Below, in pieces: positions 55,919 through 63,991 of a DNA stretch of 64,000 nucleotides (position 1 is its first letter; every line of letters begins with the position of its first letter). Made by a program: the position numbers and the translations under genes. The stretch is from positions 496,001 to 560,000 of the forward strand of contig NZ_CP047897.1 of the NCBI RefSeq assembly GCF_009913235.1. The letters run 5' to 3'. Below the pieces are notes generated by a model. The model was not told where the DNA came from and ran no database searches. It was given only the letters and a program-made list of their open reading frames with translations. This stretch comes from Nibribacter ruber. GTDB lineage: Bacteria; Bacteroidota; Bacteroidia; Cytophagales; Hymenobacteraceae.

Positions 55919-56638
55919 ATGGACATTATTCCGGCTATTGACTTGATTGGCGGCCAGTGCGTACGCCTTACAGAAGGAGATTTTTCCCAGCAGACTACCT
56001 ACCATTCTGACCCCGTAGAAGTGGCCAAACAGTTTGAGGGTCTCGGGCTGCGTCGCCTGCATTTGGTGGATTTGGACGGTGCCCGCGCCAAGAAGCCGGT
56101 GAATTTGCCGGTGCTGGAACGCATCGCCAGACAAACTAAATTGATCATTGACTACGGCGGGGGATTGCAAAGTTCAGAAGCCGTCCGGCAGGCGTTTGAC
56201 GCGGGTGCGCAGCAAATTACGGCAGGTAGCATTGCCGTCCGGGAGCCGCAGACGGTAGAAGCCTGGCTGCAGGAGTACGGTGCCGACCGCATCATTGTAG
56301 GAGCAGATTTCAAAGACAACCGCATTGCCATCAACGCCTGGGCCGAGCAGAGCGATTTAACGCTGGAGTCGTTTTTGGCCTCTTTTTCTGAAAAGGGCGC
56401 AAAAACGTTCATCTGCACCGATGTCAGCAAAGATGGCAAGCTGCAAGGTTCTTCCATAGAAGTGTATCAACGTTTGCTAGAGCGGTTCCCCACGTTGCAG
56501 TTCATTGCCAGCGGGGGCGTCACCACCATTGAAGAAGTTCGGCAATTGCATGAAGCGGGTTTGCACGGTGCCATTATTGGCAAAGCCATTTATGAGGGGA
56601 CCATCAAGTTGGAAGATTTAGCAAAGGAGGTTATTTAG
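55919..56638 (+). CDS. hisA: ProFAR isomerase
   Basis: 239-residue TIM barrel. [38 protein letters not shown] (catalytic Asp), [15 protein letters not shown] and [12 protein letters not shown]. Isomerises ProFAR to PRFAR. hisF begins 1 bp after. Repeat R20 lies inside the gene. Confidence 0.96.
   Translation: MDIIPAIDLIGGQCVRLTEGDFSQQTTYHSDPVEVAKQFEGLGLRRLHLVDLDGARAKKPVNLPVLERIARQTKLIIDYGGGLQSSEAVRQAFDAGAQQITAGSIAVREPQTVEAWLQEYGADRIIVGADFKDNRIAINAWAEQSDLTLESFLASFSEKGAKTFICTDVSKDGKLQGSSIEVYQRLLERFPTLQFIASGGVTTIEEVRQLHEAGLHGAIIGKAIYEGTIKLEDLAKEVI
56370..56407. repeat. Repeat copy R20 inside hisA
   Basis: 31 of 38 consensus positions by hand count (first 12 bases and last 8 exact). Encodes [13 protein letters not shown] in the same frame as R12 and R22. 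Confidence 0.75.
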
Positions 56639-56639
56639 C

Positions 56640-57392
56640 ATGCTCACAAAACGAATAATACCCTGCTTGGATATCAAGAACGGCCGTACCGTAAAGGGCG
56701 TGCGTTTTGAAGATATCAGAGATGCCGGTGACCCGGTAGAATTGGCGGCCTTGTACGCAAAACAGGGCGCAGACGAATTGGTGTTTCTGGACATCACGGC
56801 CACCAATGAGAAGCGCAAGACCCTGGTGGAACTGGTGCGCGAAGTGGCCCGCCACATAGACATTCCGTTCACAGTGGGCGGCGGCATCAGTGCAGTGGAA
56901 GACGTGGAAGTACTCTTGCAAAACGGCGCCGATAAAGTGTCCATCAACTCATCAGCCATTCACCGGCCAGAACTAATTACAGAGCTGGCAAGCAGGTTCG
57001 GGAGCCAGTGCGTTACCGTGGCCATAGACACTAAAAGCACACCAGAAGGCTGGAAGGTTTTCAGCAAGGCGGGCACGCTAGACACGGGCCTGAGAGCTTT
57101 AGACTGGGCCAGGGAAGTAGTGGAGCGCGGTGCCGGTGAAATTCTGCTTACTTCCATGAGCAATGACGGGACCAAGAGCGGTTTTGCCTTAGACATTACC
57201 GGTGAAATTTCGCGCAACGTGCGGGTGCCGGTCATTGCCTCGGGCGGCGCCGGGAATGCGCAACATTTCCTGGATGTGTTTGAAGCCGGGGCAGATGCCG
57301 CGTTGGCCGCCAGTATCTTTCACTTTCAGGAAGTTCCGCTGCCCGGCCTGAAGAAATTCTTAGCCGAAAATAAAATAGACATTAGATGCTAG
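56640..57392 (+). CDS. hisF: Imidazole glycerol phosphate synthase, cyclase subunit
   Basis: 250-residue TIM barrel homologous to His[25 protein letters not shown] (catalytic Asp), [33 protein letters not shown] (second Asp) and [13 protein letters not shown]. With HisH it forms imidazole glycerol phosphate and AICAR. A 90-bp repeat-bearing gap follows. Confidence 0.96.
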   Translation: MLTKRIIPCLDIKNGRTVKGVRFEDIRDAGDPVELAALYAKQGADELVFLDITATNEKRKTLVELVREVARHIDIPFTVGGGISAVEDVEVLLQNGADKVSINSSAIHRPELITELASRFGSQCVTVAIDTKSTPEGWKVFSKAGTLDTGLRALDWAREVVERGAGEILLTSMSNDGTKSGFALDITGEISRNVRVPVIASGGAGNAQHFLDVFEAGADAALAASIFHFQEVPLPGLKKFLAENKIDIRC

Positions 57393-57477
57393 TATTTAGA
57401 CGCTAGATTTTAGATGATGGACTTCAGCGTAAATTCGAGCAAAGTCTATTGTCTAACATCTACTGTCTAGTATCCCA
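57388..57477. repeat. TAGAC-type imperfect inverted repeat between hisF and hisIE
   Basis: ATGCTAGTATTTAGACGCTA followed by reversed elements GTCTATTGTCTAACATCTAC and TGTCTAGTATC. The arms share TAGAC/GTCTA units but pair loosely. Confidence 0.5.
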
Positions 57478-57482
57478 AAATT

Positions 57483-58133
57483 ATGACCATAGATTTCAAT
57501 AAAGGAGAGGGGCTGGTGCCCGCCATCATCCAGAATGCCGCCACCGGAAAAGTATTGATGCTGGGCTACATGAACGAAGAGGCTTTTCAGAAGACGCAGT
57601 CTACTGGCCTGGTTACTTTTTTCTCCCGCTCCAAGAACCGACTCTGGACGAAGGGAGAAACTTCGGGGAATACCTTGAAGGTGGTAAAAGTAGAATTAGA
57701 CTGCGACCAAGACACCCTTCTCATTTTGGTAGACCCCAGCGGCCCGGCCTGTCACCGGAATACTGAAACGTGCTTTGACACGGAAGGTGATTCTACTTCC
57801 TATCACCTGAGAAGCTTCCAGAACTTCACACCCACAGAGCAAGCCTTGCAGTTCATCGCCAAATTGGAGCAGACCATTAAAGAGCGGCGCAGAAATCCCA
57901 TAGAGGGTTCTTACACCAACTTCCTGTTTGACAAAGGCCTCAACAAAATGGCCCAGAAAGTAGGAGAGGAAGCCGTAGAAGTAGTAATTGATGCCGTGGC
58001 CGGCCAAACCGAAACCATGAAAGGCGAAGCCGCTGATTTGCTCTTCCACTTACTAGTGTTGCTGGAGGCCTCAGGATTGTCTTTGGCAGAGGTGGTACAG
58101 GTGCTGGAAAGTCGGCATAAACCAAGAGAGTAG
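57483..58133 (+). CDS. hisIE: Bifunctional PR-AMP cyclohydrolase/PR-ATP pyrophosphohydrolase
   Basis: 216 residues. HisI domain (1-105; GKVLMLGYMNEEAFQKT, TKGETSGNTLKVVKVELDCDQDTLLILV, zinc Cys residues in CDQD and CHRNTETCF) fused to HisE (about 115-216; TNFLFDKGLNKMAQKVGEEAVEVVIDAV, ADLLFHLLVLLE). Catalyses the second and third steps. Last gene of the operon, closed by the terminator built on R21. Confidence 0.95.
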   Translation: MTIDFNKGEGLVPAIIQNAATGKVLMLGYMNEEAFQKTQSTGLVTFFSRSKNRLWTKGETSGNTLKVVKVELDCDQDTLLILVDPSGPACHRNTETCFDTEGDSTSYHLRSFQNFTPTEQALQFIAKLEQTIKERRRNPIEGSYTNFLFDKGLNKMAQKVGEEAVEVVIDAVAGQTETMKGEAADLLFHLLVLLEASGLSLAEVVQVLESRHKPRE

Positions 58134-58149
58134 GGATTCCATTACCTTT

Positions 58150-58213
58150 AAAAGCCAAGGCCCGTTTTTAGGCTGTTTTACAGAAAACAGCCTAAAAACG
58201 GGCCTTGGCTTTT
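58150..58213. terminator. Perfect 30-bp-stem bidirectional terminator built on R21
   Basis: 64-nt perfect palindrome with a 4-nt loop (ACAG) between converging hisIE and the LytTR regulator; bounded by AAAA and TTTT. Confidence 0.95.
58163..58200. repeat. 38-bp palindromic repeat, copy R21
   Basis: CGTTTTTAGGCTGTTTT arm with exactly complementary right arm; core differs from the consensus at paired positions. Confidence 0.95.
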
Positions 58214-58222
58214 ATGCAATTA

Positions 58223-58951
58223 CTACAGCTTGTTAATGCGGCCGTAGAATTTACTTTGGTAAGAACCCCCAATGGGAATGTACTTATCCTGCATGAACAC
58301 AGAATCATCTTCAATGAGCTCAATGCGCTTTAAGTTGATGATGAACGAGCGGTGAATGCGCATGAATTGGTCTTGCGGCAGCTTCTGGTCTATGGCGCTC
58401 ATGGTGGTGTAGACAATGTGTTTTTTGGTGTCTGTGTTGATGACCACATAGTCGCCGCGGGCTTCAATAAAAGCAATGTTTTGCAGGTTCACCTTGATGA
58501 TCTTGTTGTCTACCTTCACAAACAGCTCGTCTGGTTGCACGGCGGCCAGAACGGCACCGCTGCTTGCTTCCAACTTCTGCACTGTGTTGTTCACGGCCTG
58601 GGTGAAGCGGGCAAAATCTACGGGCTTTAACAGGTAGTCAGATACCTGCAGTTCAAAGGCCTGCACGGCAAAGTCTTTGTGCGAGGTGATTAAAATTGTG
58701 TGCGGCTTTTTAGGTAGCGTGCGCAGCAATTCCAATCCAGACATCTCCGGCATTTCTACGTCCAAAAACAGAAGGTCTACGCCGTCATTCTTCAAAAGCC
58801 AGACCAATCCTTCTTTGCTGGAATTGAAACTCTTCACCAGTTCCAGAGAGGGGGTAGCCTGAATGTGACGTTCCAGAATCAAGCGGCTCAGGTCGTCATC
58901 GTCAATAACTATGGTCCGGTAGGTAGTATCTTTTTTCAAATTGTCAGGCAT
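58223..58951 (-). CDS. LytTR-family response regulator
   Basis: 242 residues. Receiver domain (about 10-125; DDDDLSRLIL acidic pocket, phospho-acceptor Asp in DLLFLDVEMPEMSG, LITSHKDFAVQAFEL, KPV lysine) and LytTR DNA-binding domain (about 145-242; LFVKVDNKIIKVNLQNIAFIEARGDYVVI, FMRIHRSFIINL). No histidine kinase is adjacent, so it is an orphan here; targets unknown. Confidence 0.93.
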   Translation of the reverse strand: MPDNLKKDTTYRTIVIDDDDLSRLILERHIQATPSLELVKSFNSSKEGLVWLLKNDGVDLLFLDVEMPEMSGLELLRTLPKKPHTILITSHKDFAVQAFELQVSDYLLKPVDFARFTQAVNNTVQKLEASSGAVLAAVQPDELFVKVDNKIIKVNLQNIAFIEARGDYVVINTDTKKHIVYTTMSAIDQKLPQDQFMRIHRSFIINLKRIELIEDDSVFMQDKYIPIGGSYQSKFYGRINKL

Positions 58952-59192
58952 AAGGAGTCATTAGCGCATCTGCCAGAGCAGACGGTTGATCTTGTCCGGG
59001 ACAAGAGGGCTGTTATTTTCAGAAAGCAATATAACGCCAAAAGGTTTTAATGCCTTCGGGTAAATATAGCCATTGACGCTCAACGGCCGGCTCTTCATCC
59101 AAAGTTTTATACGCGAAACTTCCTAAAATTAGTTTACAACTCCCTGAATGAATCACGTATAAGAGGCACCAACCAACCCAAAATGAACGCTT

Positions 59193-59918
59193 GTGCTACC
59201 AGTTGCCTTATTAAATAAGCTTCAGATTTTAACTCAGCCAGATGATTCTACTTGTGGGCCTACCAGCTTACACGCGGTCTACCAATACTTTAAGGATGAT
59301 GTGTCACTGGACCAGGTCATCTCTGAAGTTTCTTTTCTGGAGGATGGGGGCACGCTGGCGGTTCTGCTGGGTTCCCATGCCTTAAAGCGGGGGTACAAGG
59401 CGCACATTTACTCTTACAATCTGCATGTCTTTGACCCTACGTGGTTCAAAATGAGCAATGAGAAGATCATTGCCAACCTGCAGGAGCAGCTTGAGTACAA
59501 ACAGGACCCCAAGCTGCAGATTGCCACGCAGGCCTACATTGAATTCCTGAGCCTGGGCGGCGAACTCAGGTACAAAGACCTTACAAGAGAATTACTGGAT
59601 CAGTATTTTTCACAGGGCATTCCGTTGCTTTCGGGGCTGAGTGCCACGTATCTGTACAACTGTGCCCGCGAGCGGACCAATGAACGCGACGAGTCCATCT
59701 TTGACGATGTGCGCGGCCACCCCATGGGCCATTTTGTGGTGTTAGCTGGCTTTGTAGATGACCAGGACAAAGAGCACGTGATTGTGGCAGACCCTTATCA
59801 GGAAAATCCGCTGTTCCGGAACAACTATTACAACGTGCCCACGCCCCGGTTGATCAATGCCATCATGCTGGGCATTGTCACCTATGACGCCAACTTGCTG
59901 GTCATTCAGCCTAAATAA
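59193..59918 (+). CDS. C39-like papain-fold peptidase of the amidoligase cluster
   Basis: 241 residues, GTG start at 59193. Papain-like triad of the C39 type: Cys21 in DDSTCGPTSLHAVYQYF (with Gln15 as possible oxyanion residue), His180 in GHPMGHFVVLAGF, Asp200 in HVIVADPYQ. No signal peptide, so it is likely cytoplasmic. Homologues beside RimK-type ligases are thought to cut or transfer amide-linked products, but the substrate is unknown. It is 36 bp from the ATP-grasp gene and probably heads the operon. Confidence 0.8.
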   Translation: MLPVALLNKLQILTQPDDSTCGPTSLHAVYQYFKDDVSLDQVISEVSFLEDGGTLAVLLGSHALKRGYKAHIYSYNLHVFDPTWFKMSNEKIIANLQEQLEYKQDPKLQIATQAYIEFLSLGGELRYKDLTRELLDQYFSQGIPLLSGLSATYLYNCARERTNERDESIFDDVRGHPMGHFVVLAGFVDDQDKEHVIVADPYQENPLFRNNYYNVPTPRLINAIMLGIVTYDANLLVIQPK

Positions 59919-59954
59919 TCTTATCTCACCAGAGAATAACCCCCATAAATATAC

Positions 59955-61439
59955 ATGCGCAAAATAGTAGTGGTCAACAACCCCAAAGACTGGGACATTG
60001 ACATTGAGGAGGTAGAAGTGGTAGATGCGCAACGCTATCTCACAGACCCCACCTACATTGAAATGAAAAGCGCGCGGGTGTTTAACCTGTGCCGTTCCTA
60101 TAAATACCAGAGCAGCGGCTATTACGTGTCTCTGCTGGCCGAAGCCAGGGGACACCGGGCCATCCCCAACGTGACCACCATCCAGGACATGAAGTCGCAG
60201 ACCATTGTGCGGGCCATTACGGATGAAATAAATGAGACTATTCAGAAAAGCCTGTCCAAACTCAAGTCCAAGAGCTTCACGCTGAGCATCTACTTCGGGC
60301 AGAACGTGGCCAAGCAGTATGAGAAGCTGAGCAAGCAGTTGCATGATTTGTTTCAGGCCCCGTTGTTGCGCGCGCAGTTTGTGTACAACAAAGAGTGGGT
60401 GTTGGAGAGCATTTCGCCTATTCCCGTGAACGAGGTACCTGAGCACCATGTGCGCTATCTGCTCAAATACGCCAAGGCCTATTTTGCCAGAAATCGGTTC
60501 TCCAGCGCGCGGGTGAGCAAGAAGGTCTATGACCTGGCCATTCTGGTGAACCCGGCAGAGAAAGATCCACCATCAAATGACAAGGCCCTGCAAAACTTCA
60601 TTGAAGCCGCAGGCGCGCTCGGGTTTTACACTGAACTCATCACCAAAGAAGACTACCGGCGGCTTTCTGAGTTTGACGCGCTCTTTATTAGGGAAACCAC
60701 GTCAGTGAACCACCATACCTACCGTTTTGCTCGGCGGGCGCACGCAGACGGCCTGGTGGTGATTGATGATCCGGTTTCCATTCTAAGGTGTACTAACAAA
60801 GTGTACCTGGCAGAACTGTTGACCAAGGCCAAGGTGAACATACCAAAGACCATGATCATTCACCGCGACAACTGTGACCGCGTGATTGAAGAGCTGGGGC
60901 TGCCCTGCGTCCTAAAAAAACCAGACAGTTCCTTCTCCCAAGGCGTGGTGAAGGTGAAGACCCAGGAGGAGCTTCAGGAAGAACTCAAAGAGATGCTCTA
61001 TGAATCTGACCTCATCATTGGCCAGGAGTTTACACCCACAGACTTTGACTGGCGCATAGGCATTCTTGACAAGCAACCGCTGTATGCCTGCAAATATTTC
61101 ATGGCCAAAGACCACTGGCAGATTTACAACTGGGACGGTAAAAAGAAAGACGTAGCCGGTGATTTTGAGACTGTGCCATTTGCCGACGTGCCTTTCTTTG
61201 TTTTGCACACCGCCATGAAAGCCGCCAATCTCATTGGAGATGGTCTCTATGGGGTTGACTTGAAAGAGATAGACGGCAAGGCTTACATCATTGAGGTGAA
61301 TGACAACCCGAACATAGACGCCGGTGTAGAGGACCAGATTTTGAAAAAAGATCTCTACCTCACCATCTTAAAGTCTATCAAACGACGCATTGACTTACAG
61401 AAAAACCTAGTGAACAGCAACACCCATGAGCCCAGTTAA
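59955..61439 (+). CDS. RimK-family ATP-grasp ligase with RLAN N-terminal domain
   Basis: 494 residues. The N-terminal 150-180 residues (KIVVVNNPKDWDIDIEEVEVV, VFNLCRSYKYQSSGYYVSLLAEARGHRAIP) match the RLAN domain found before some RimK-like enzymes. The ATP-grasp domain (about 270-480) has PCVLKKPDSSFSQGV (Lys321/322), EFTPTDFDWRIGI, and metal ligands Asp435, Glu447 and Asn449 (GVDLKEI, YIIEVNDNPN). It should form an amide bond using ATP; acceptor and amino acid are unknown. Its last 14 bp overlap the GCS2 ligase gene. Confidence 0.88.
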   Translation: MRKIVVVNNPKDWDIDIEEVEVVDAQRYLTDPTYIEMKSARVFNLCRSYKYQSSGYYVSLLAEARGHRAIPNVTTIQDMKSQTIVRAITDEINETIQKSLSKLKSKSFTLSIYFGQNVAKQYEKLSKQLHDLFQAPLLRAQFVYNKEWVLESISPIPVNEVPEHHVRYLLKYAKAYFARNRFSSARVSKKVYDLAILVNPAEKDPPSNDKALQNFIEAAGALGFYTELITKEDYRRLSEFDALFIRETTSVNHHTYRFARRAHADGLVVIDDPVSILRCTNKVYLAELLTKAKVNIPKTMIIHRDNCDRVIEELGLPCVLKKPDSSFSQGVVKVKTQEELQEELKEMLYESDLIIGQEFTPTDFDWRIGILDKQPLYACKYFMAKDHWQIYNWDGKKKDVAGDFETVPFADVPFFVLHTAMKAANLIGDGLYGVDLKEIDGKAYIIEVNDNPNIDAGVEDQILKKDLYLTILKSIKRRIDLQKNLVNSNTHEPS

Positions 61440-62667
61440 AAAGTTAGGTTTGTTTGCCGGCTTCGGCCTGGAAATGGAATACATGCTGGTAGACCGGGAG
61501 ACCCTTGAGATTCTGCCCATTGCAGATCAGGTGCTTCAAGCAGAAGCGGGTGAACTCACCTCAGACGTTGAGCGCGGAGACATGGCCTGGTCCAATGAAC
61601 TGGTGATGCACGTGCTGGAACTCAAAACCAATGGACCCACCACCACTTTGCACGGCCTGCACCAGAAGTTTCACCAACAGGTGACCAGAATCAATGAACT
61701 GCTGGCGCCCATGAACGGTATGCTGCTACCCACCGGCGCGCACCCATTCATGGACCCGTTTACAGAAACCAGGCTGTGGCCGCATGATTCCAGTGAGATT
61801 TATGAGGCATACAATAAGGTGTTCAACTGCCAAGGCCACGGCTGGGCCAACCTGCAAAGCACGCACCTAAACCTGCCTTTCTCTAATGATGAGGAGTTTG
61901 GCAGGTTACACGCCGCCATCCGGTTGATCTTGCCCTTGCTCCCAGGTATTTGCGCAGCCTCACCGGTTTTGGATGGCAAGGTGACGGGCTTTTTGGATAC
62001 CCGCCTGGAAGTGTACCGTAAAAACCAACAGAAGGTGCCGCAGATAGCAGGAGCCGTAGTCCCCGAAGCCGTTTTTACCCAGCAGCACTACCAGGAGCAA
62101 ATCTTTGAGCCCATGTTCCGGGCCATTGCGCCTTTTGATCCAGACGGCATATTACAGGAGGAGTTCCTCAATTCCAGAGGGGCCATTGCCAGGTTCAGCC
62201 GGGGAGCCATTGAAATTCGCGTCATTGACAACCAGGAATGCCCGCTCGCTGACGTGGCCCTGGTTTCCCTCATCGTGGAAGTGTTGAAAATGCTGGTTTC
62301 AGAGGAGCGTAGTTCATATGAGGAACAGCAGAAAATAGACACGGCTTCCCTGGCCTCAGTTTTCGTTCAAAGTCTGGAAAAAGGCCGAAAAACGGAGATT
62401 CTGGACACTTCTTATTTACAGGCGCTGGGCTTCTCAGAAAAGACAAAAACCGTGGCAGACGTGTGGCAGGCGCTTTGGGAAAAGGTGCAACAAAAAGGCG
62501 TGCTGGACGCTGAAATAAATACTGCCCTGGAACAGATTCTACAGCAGGGGTGCTTGGCAGAGCGTTTGTTACAAGCCCTGGGCTCAAGTCCCACTTTAGA
62601 AGAAATTAAAACCATTTACCGAAAACTTTCGAATTGCTTAAGTGAAAACAACTTGTTCCTTCCATGA
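61426..62667 (+). CDS. GCS2-family carboxylate-amine ligase
   Basis: 413 residues of the glutamate-cysteine ligase type 2 family (GS-like fold). FGLEMEYMLVDRETLEI with ATP/metal Glu residues, NELVMHVLELKTNGP, LPTGAHPF, LQSTHLNLPF and RGAIEIRVIDNQECP are seen. Relatives join glutamate or another carboxylate to an amine. Not E. coli-type GshA. Start inside the RimK gene, and ATGA overlap with the amidohydrolase, so expression is coupled. Weak repeat R22 lies in the gene. Confidence 0.85.
   Translation: MSPVKKLGLFAGFGLEMEYMLVDRETLEILPIADQVLQAEAGELTSDVERGDMAWSNELVMHVLELKTNGPTTTLHGLHQKFHQQVTRINELLAPMNGMLLPTGAHPFMDPFTETRLWPHDSSEIYEAYNKVFNCQGHGWANLQSTHLNLPFSNDEEFGRLHAAIRLILPLLPGICAASPVLDGKVTGFLDTRLEVYRKNQQKVPQIAGAVVPEAVFTQQHYQEQIFEPMFRAIAPFDPDGILQEEFLNSRGAIARFSRGAIEIRVIDNQECPLADVALVSLIVEVLKMLVSEERSSYEEQQKIDTASLASVFVQSLEKGRKTEILDTSYLQALGFSEKTKTVADVWQALWEKVQQKGVLDAEINTALEQILQQGCLAERLLQALGSSPTLEEIKTIYRKLSNCLSENNLFLP
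62357..62394. repeat. Possible repeat copy R22 inside the GCS2 gene
   Basis: Only 22 of 38 consensus positions by hand count, but with correct spacing and intact GGAAAA and AAAAACG. Same reading frame as R12 and R20 (VFVQSLEKGRKTE). Confidence 0.35.
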
Positions 62668-63371
62668 GTCTGGACAAACGAAAAGTACTGTTTACCTGTG
62701 AGCATGGCGGCAATGAAATTCCCCAGGAGTTCAATGCTGCCTTTGATGGCGCAGAAGGAGCCTTGACCTCGCACCGCGGCTATGACCTGGGCGCCTTGGA
62801 CTTGTTCCAGAAGTTTGCCAATGCACCGTATGCAGACAAGGCTTTTTACAGTACCACCAGCCGGCTTCTGGTAGAGTTGAATAGGTCAAGACACCATCCC
62901 AGGCTTTTCTCTGAGTTCACGCAGCCGCTGCAGGAAGAGGAGAAGCGCCAGATCATCACGCAGCATTATCTGCCTTATCGCCAGAAAGTAGAAGAACAGA
63001 TCCACGACTGGATTCAGGAGGGCTATCAAGTGCTGCACATTTCCGTGCATAGCTTCACGCCGGTGCTGGACGGCGAGAAACGCAAAGCCGACATTGGTCT
63101 GCTGTACAACCCCGGCCGGGAGCGCGAGCAGCTGTTTGCCTCTAAATGGCGCCAGGAAATCAGCCGGCTGGACGGAGACTACAAGATCAGGTACAATTAC
63201 CCGTACAAAGGCACGGCAGACGGTTTTGTCACGCTGCTCAGGAGAAAGCACACACCAGAAGAATACGCCGGCCTGGAGCTGGAGGTGAACCAAAAGTTTG
63301 CGCTGGGATCACCAGAAGACTGGCTGGTTCTGCAAAATGTGTTGGTAAGTTCCTGCGGCAAAGCGCTTTAA
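62664..63371 (+). CDS. N-formylglutamate amidohydrolase family protein
   Basis: 235 residues. Family motifs: FTCEHGGNEIP (His14), SHRGYDLGALDL (Asp41), LVELNRSRHHPRLFSEF, HISVHSFTPVLDG (His129) and RKADIGLLYNP. The fold is the HutG/formylglutamate deformylase type; here no hut genes are present, so it probably hydrolyses an amide product of the neighbouring ligases. ATGA overlap with GCS2. Last gene of the cluster. Confidence 0.85.
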   Translation: MSLDKRKVLFTCEHGGNEIPQEFNAAFDGAEGALTSHRGYDLGALDLFQKFANAPYADKAFYSTTSRLLVELNRSRHHPRLFSEFTQPLQEEEKRQIITQHYLPYRQKVEEQIHDWIQEGYQVLHISVHSFTPVLDGEKRKADIGLLYNPGREREQLFASKWRQEISRLDGDYKIRYNYPYKGTADGFVTLLRRKHTPEEYAGLELEVNQKFALGSPEDWLVLQNVLVSSCGKAL

Positions 63372-63455
63372 CCTTAGCCCGCCTTGTGGAGTATAACCCT
63401 CAGCCTGGCAGCAATGCCAGTATAAAACTACTGTTCTACCTAACTATGAAAAAAC

Positions 63456-63860
63456 ATGCTGAATTATCTTCTTGACCTACTCGTGAGCGCCGGGGTGCTG
63501 TTGCTCCTAGCTTACATTTTACCGCAAGTCACCATCAAGAGCTTTTGGACGGCCCTTTGGGTAGCCGTTCTGGTAGGAATTCTCAACATCTTGATTGGCT
63601 GGTTGCTATCTTTCGTGTTGAATTTGGTTACTTTCTTCCTGCTGGAGTTCATCGTGAAGGTGATTGTGTCTGCCATTGTCATTAAAATAGCCGACAAGCT
63701 GGTGCGCAACTTTGAAATCAAAGGCTTCTGGCCGGCGCTGGTGATTGCCGTGGCTCTTTCTGCCGCCAGTACCCTGGTACACCGCTCAGATGAAGACGAA
63801 ATGCGAAATGAAGAATACGGTTTTGTAATGCCTGTTGCGCAGCAGGAGTTCAAAGCATAA
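63456..63860 (+). CDS. Small holin-like (phage_holin_4_2) membrane protein
   Basis: 134 residues with four hydrophobic segments (about 3-25, 28-50, 52-80, 86-110) and an acidic C-terminal tail. Resembles the PF04020 family (YvlD-like), chromosomal proteins of unknown function despite the phage name. No phage genes are near. A GNRA-loop hairpin CTGGCA-GCAA-TGCCAG (63405-63420) lies in its leader. Ended by a strong terminator. Confidence 0.8.
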   Translation: MLNYLLDLLVSAGVLLLLAYILPQVTIKSFWTALWVAVLVGILNILIGWLLSFVLNLVTFFLLEFIVKVIVSAIVIKIADKLVRNFEIKGFWPALVIAVALSAASTLVHRSDEDEMRNEEYGFVMPVAQQEFKA

Positions 63861-63882
63861 CGCTTCATTATTTAAACATACA

Positions 63883-63917
63883 AAAGGCCGCCGCTAATCA
63901 TTAGCGGCGGCCTTTTG
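63883..63917 (+). terminator. Strong terminator after the holin-like gene
   Basis: 17-nt arms AAAAGGCCGCCGCTAAT and ATTAGCGGCGGCCTTTT, flanked by A and T, possibly working in both directions. Confidence 0.93.
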
Positions 63918-63991
63918 CTTTTAGTAATCCTGTAGTTCATCCCTTTCACTTCCTGGTTTATTTACCGTTGGCAGCAGGAGCGAGGGAAACT

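Noticed and set aside
63456-63860. Prophage remnant suggested by a holin-like protein
   Set aside because: No other phage genes, att sites or composition change; the family is widespread on chromosomes.
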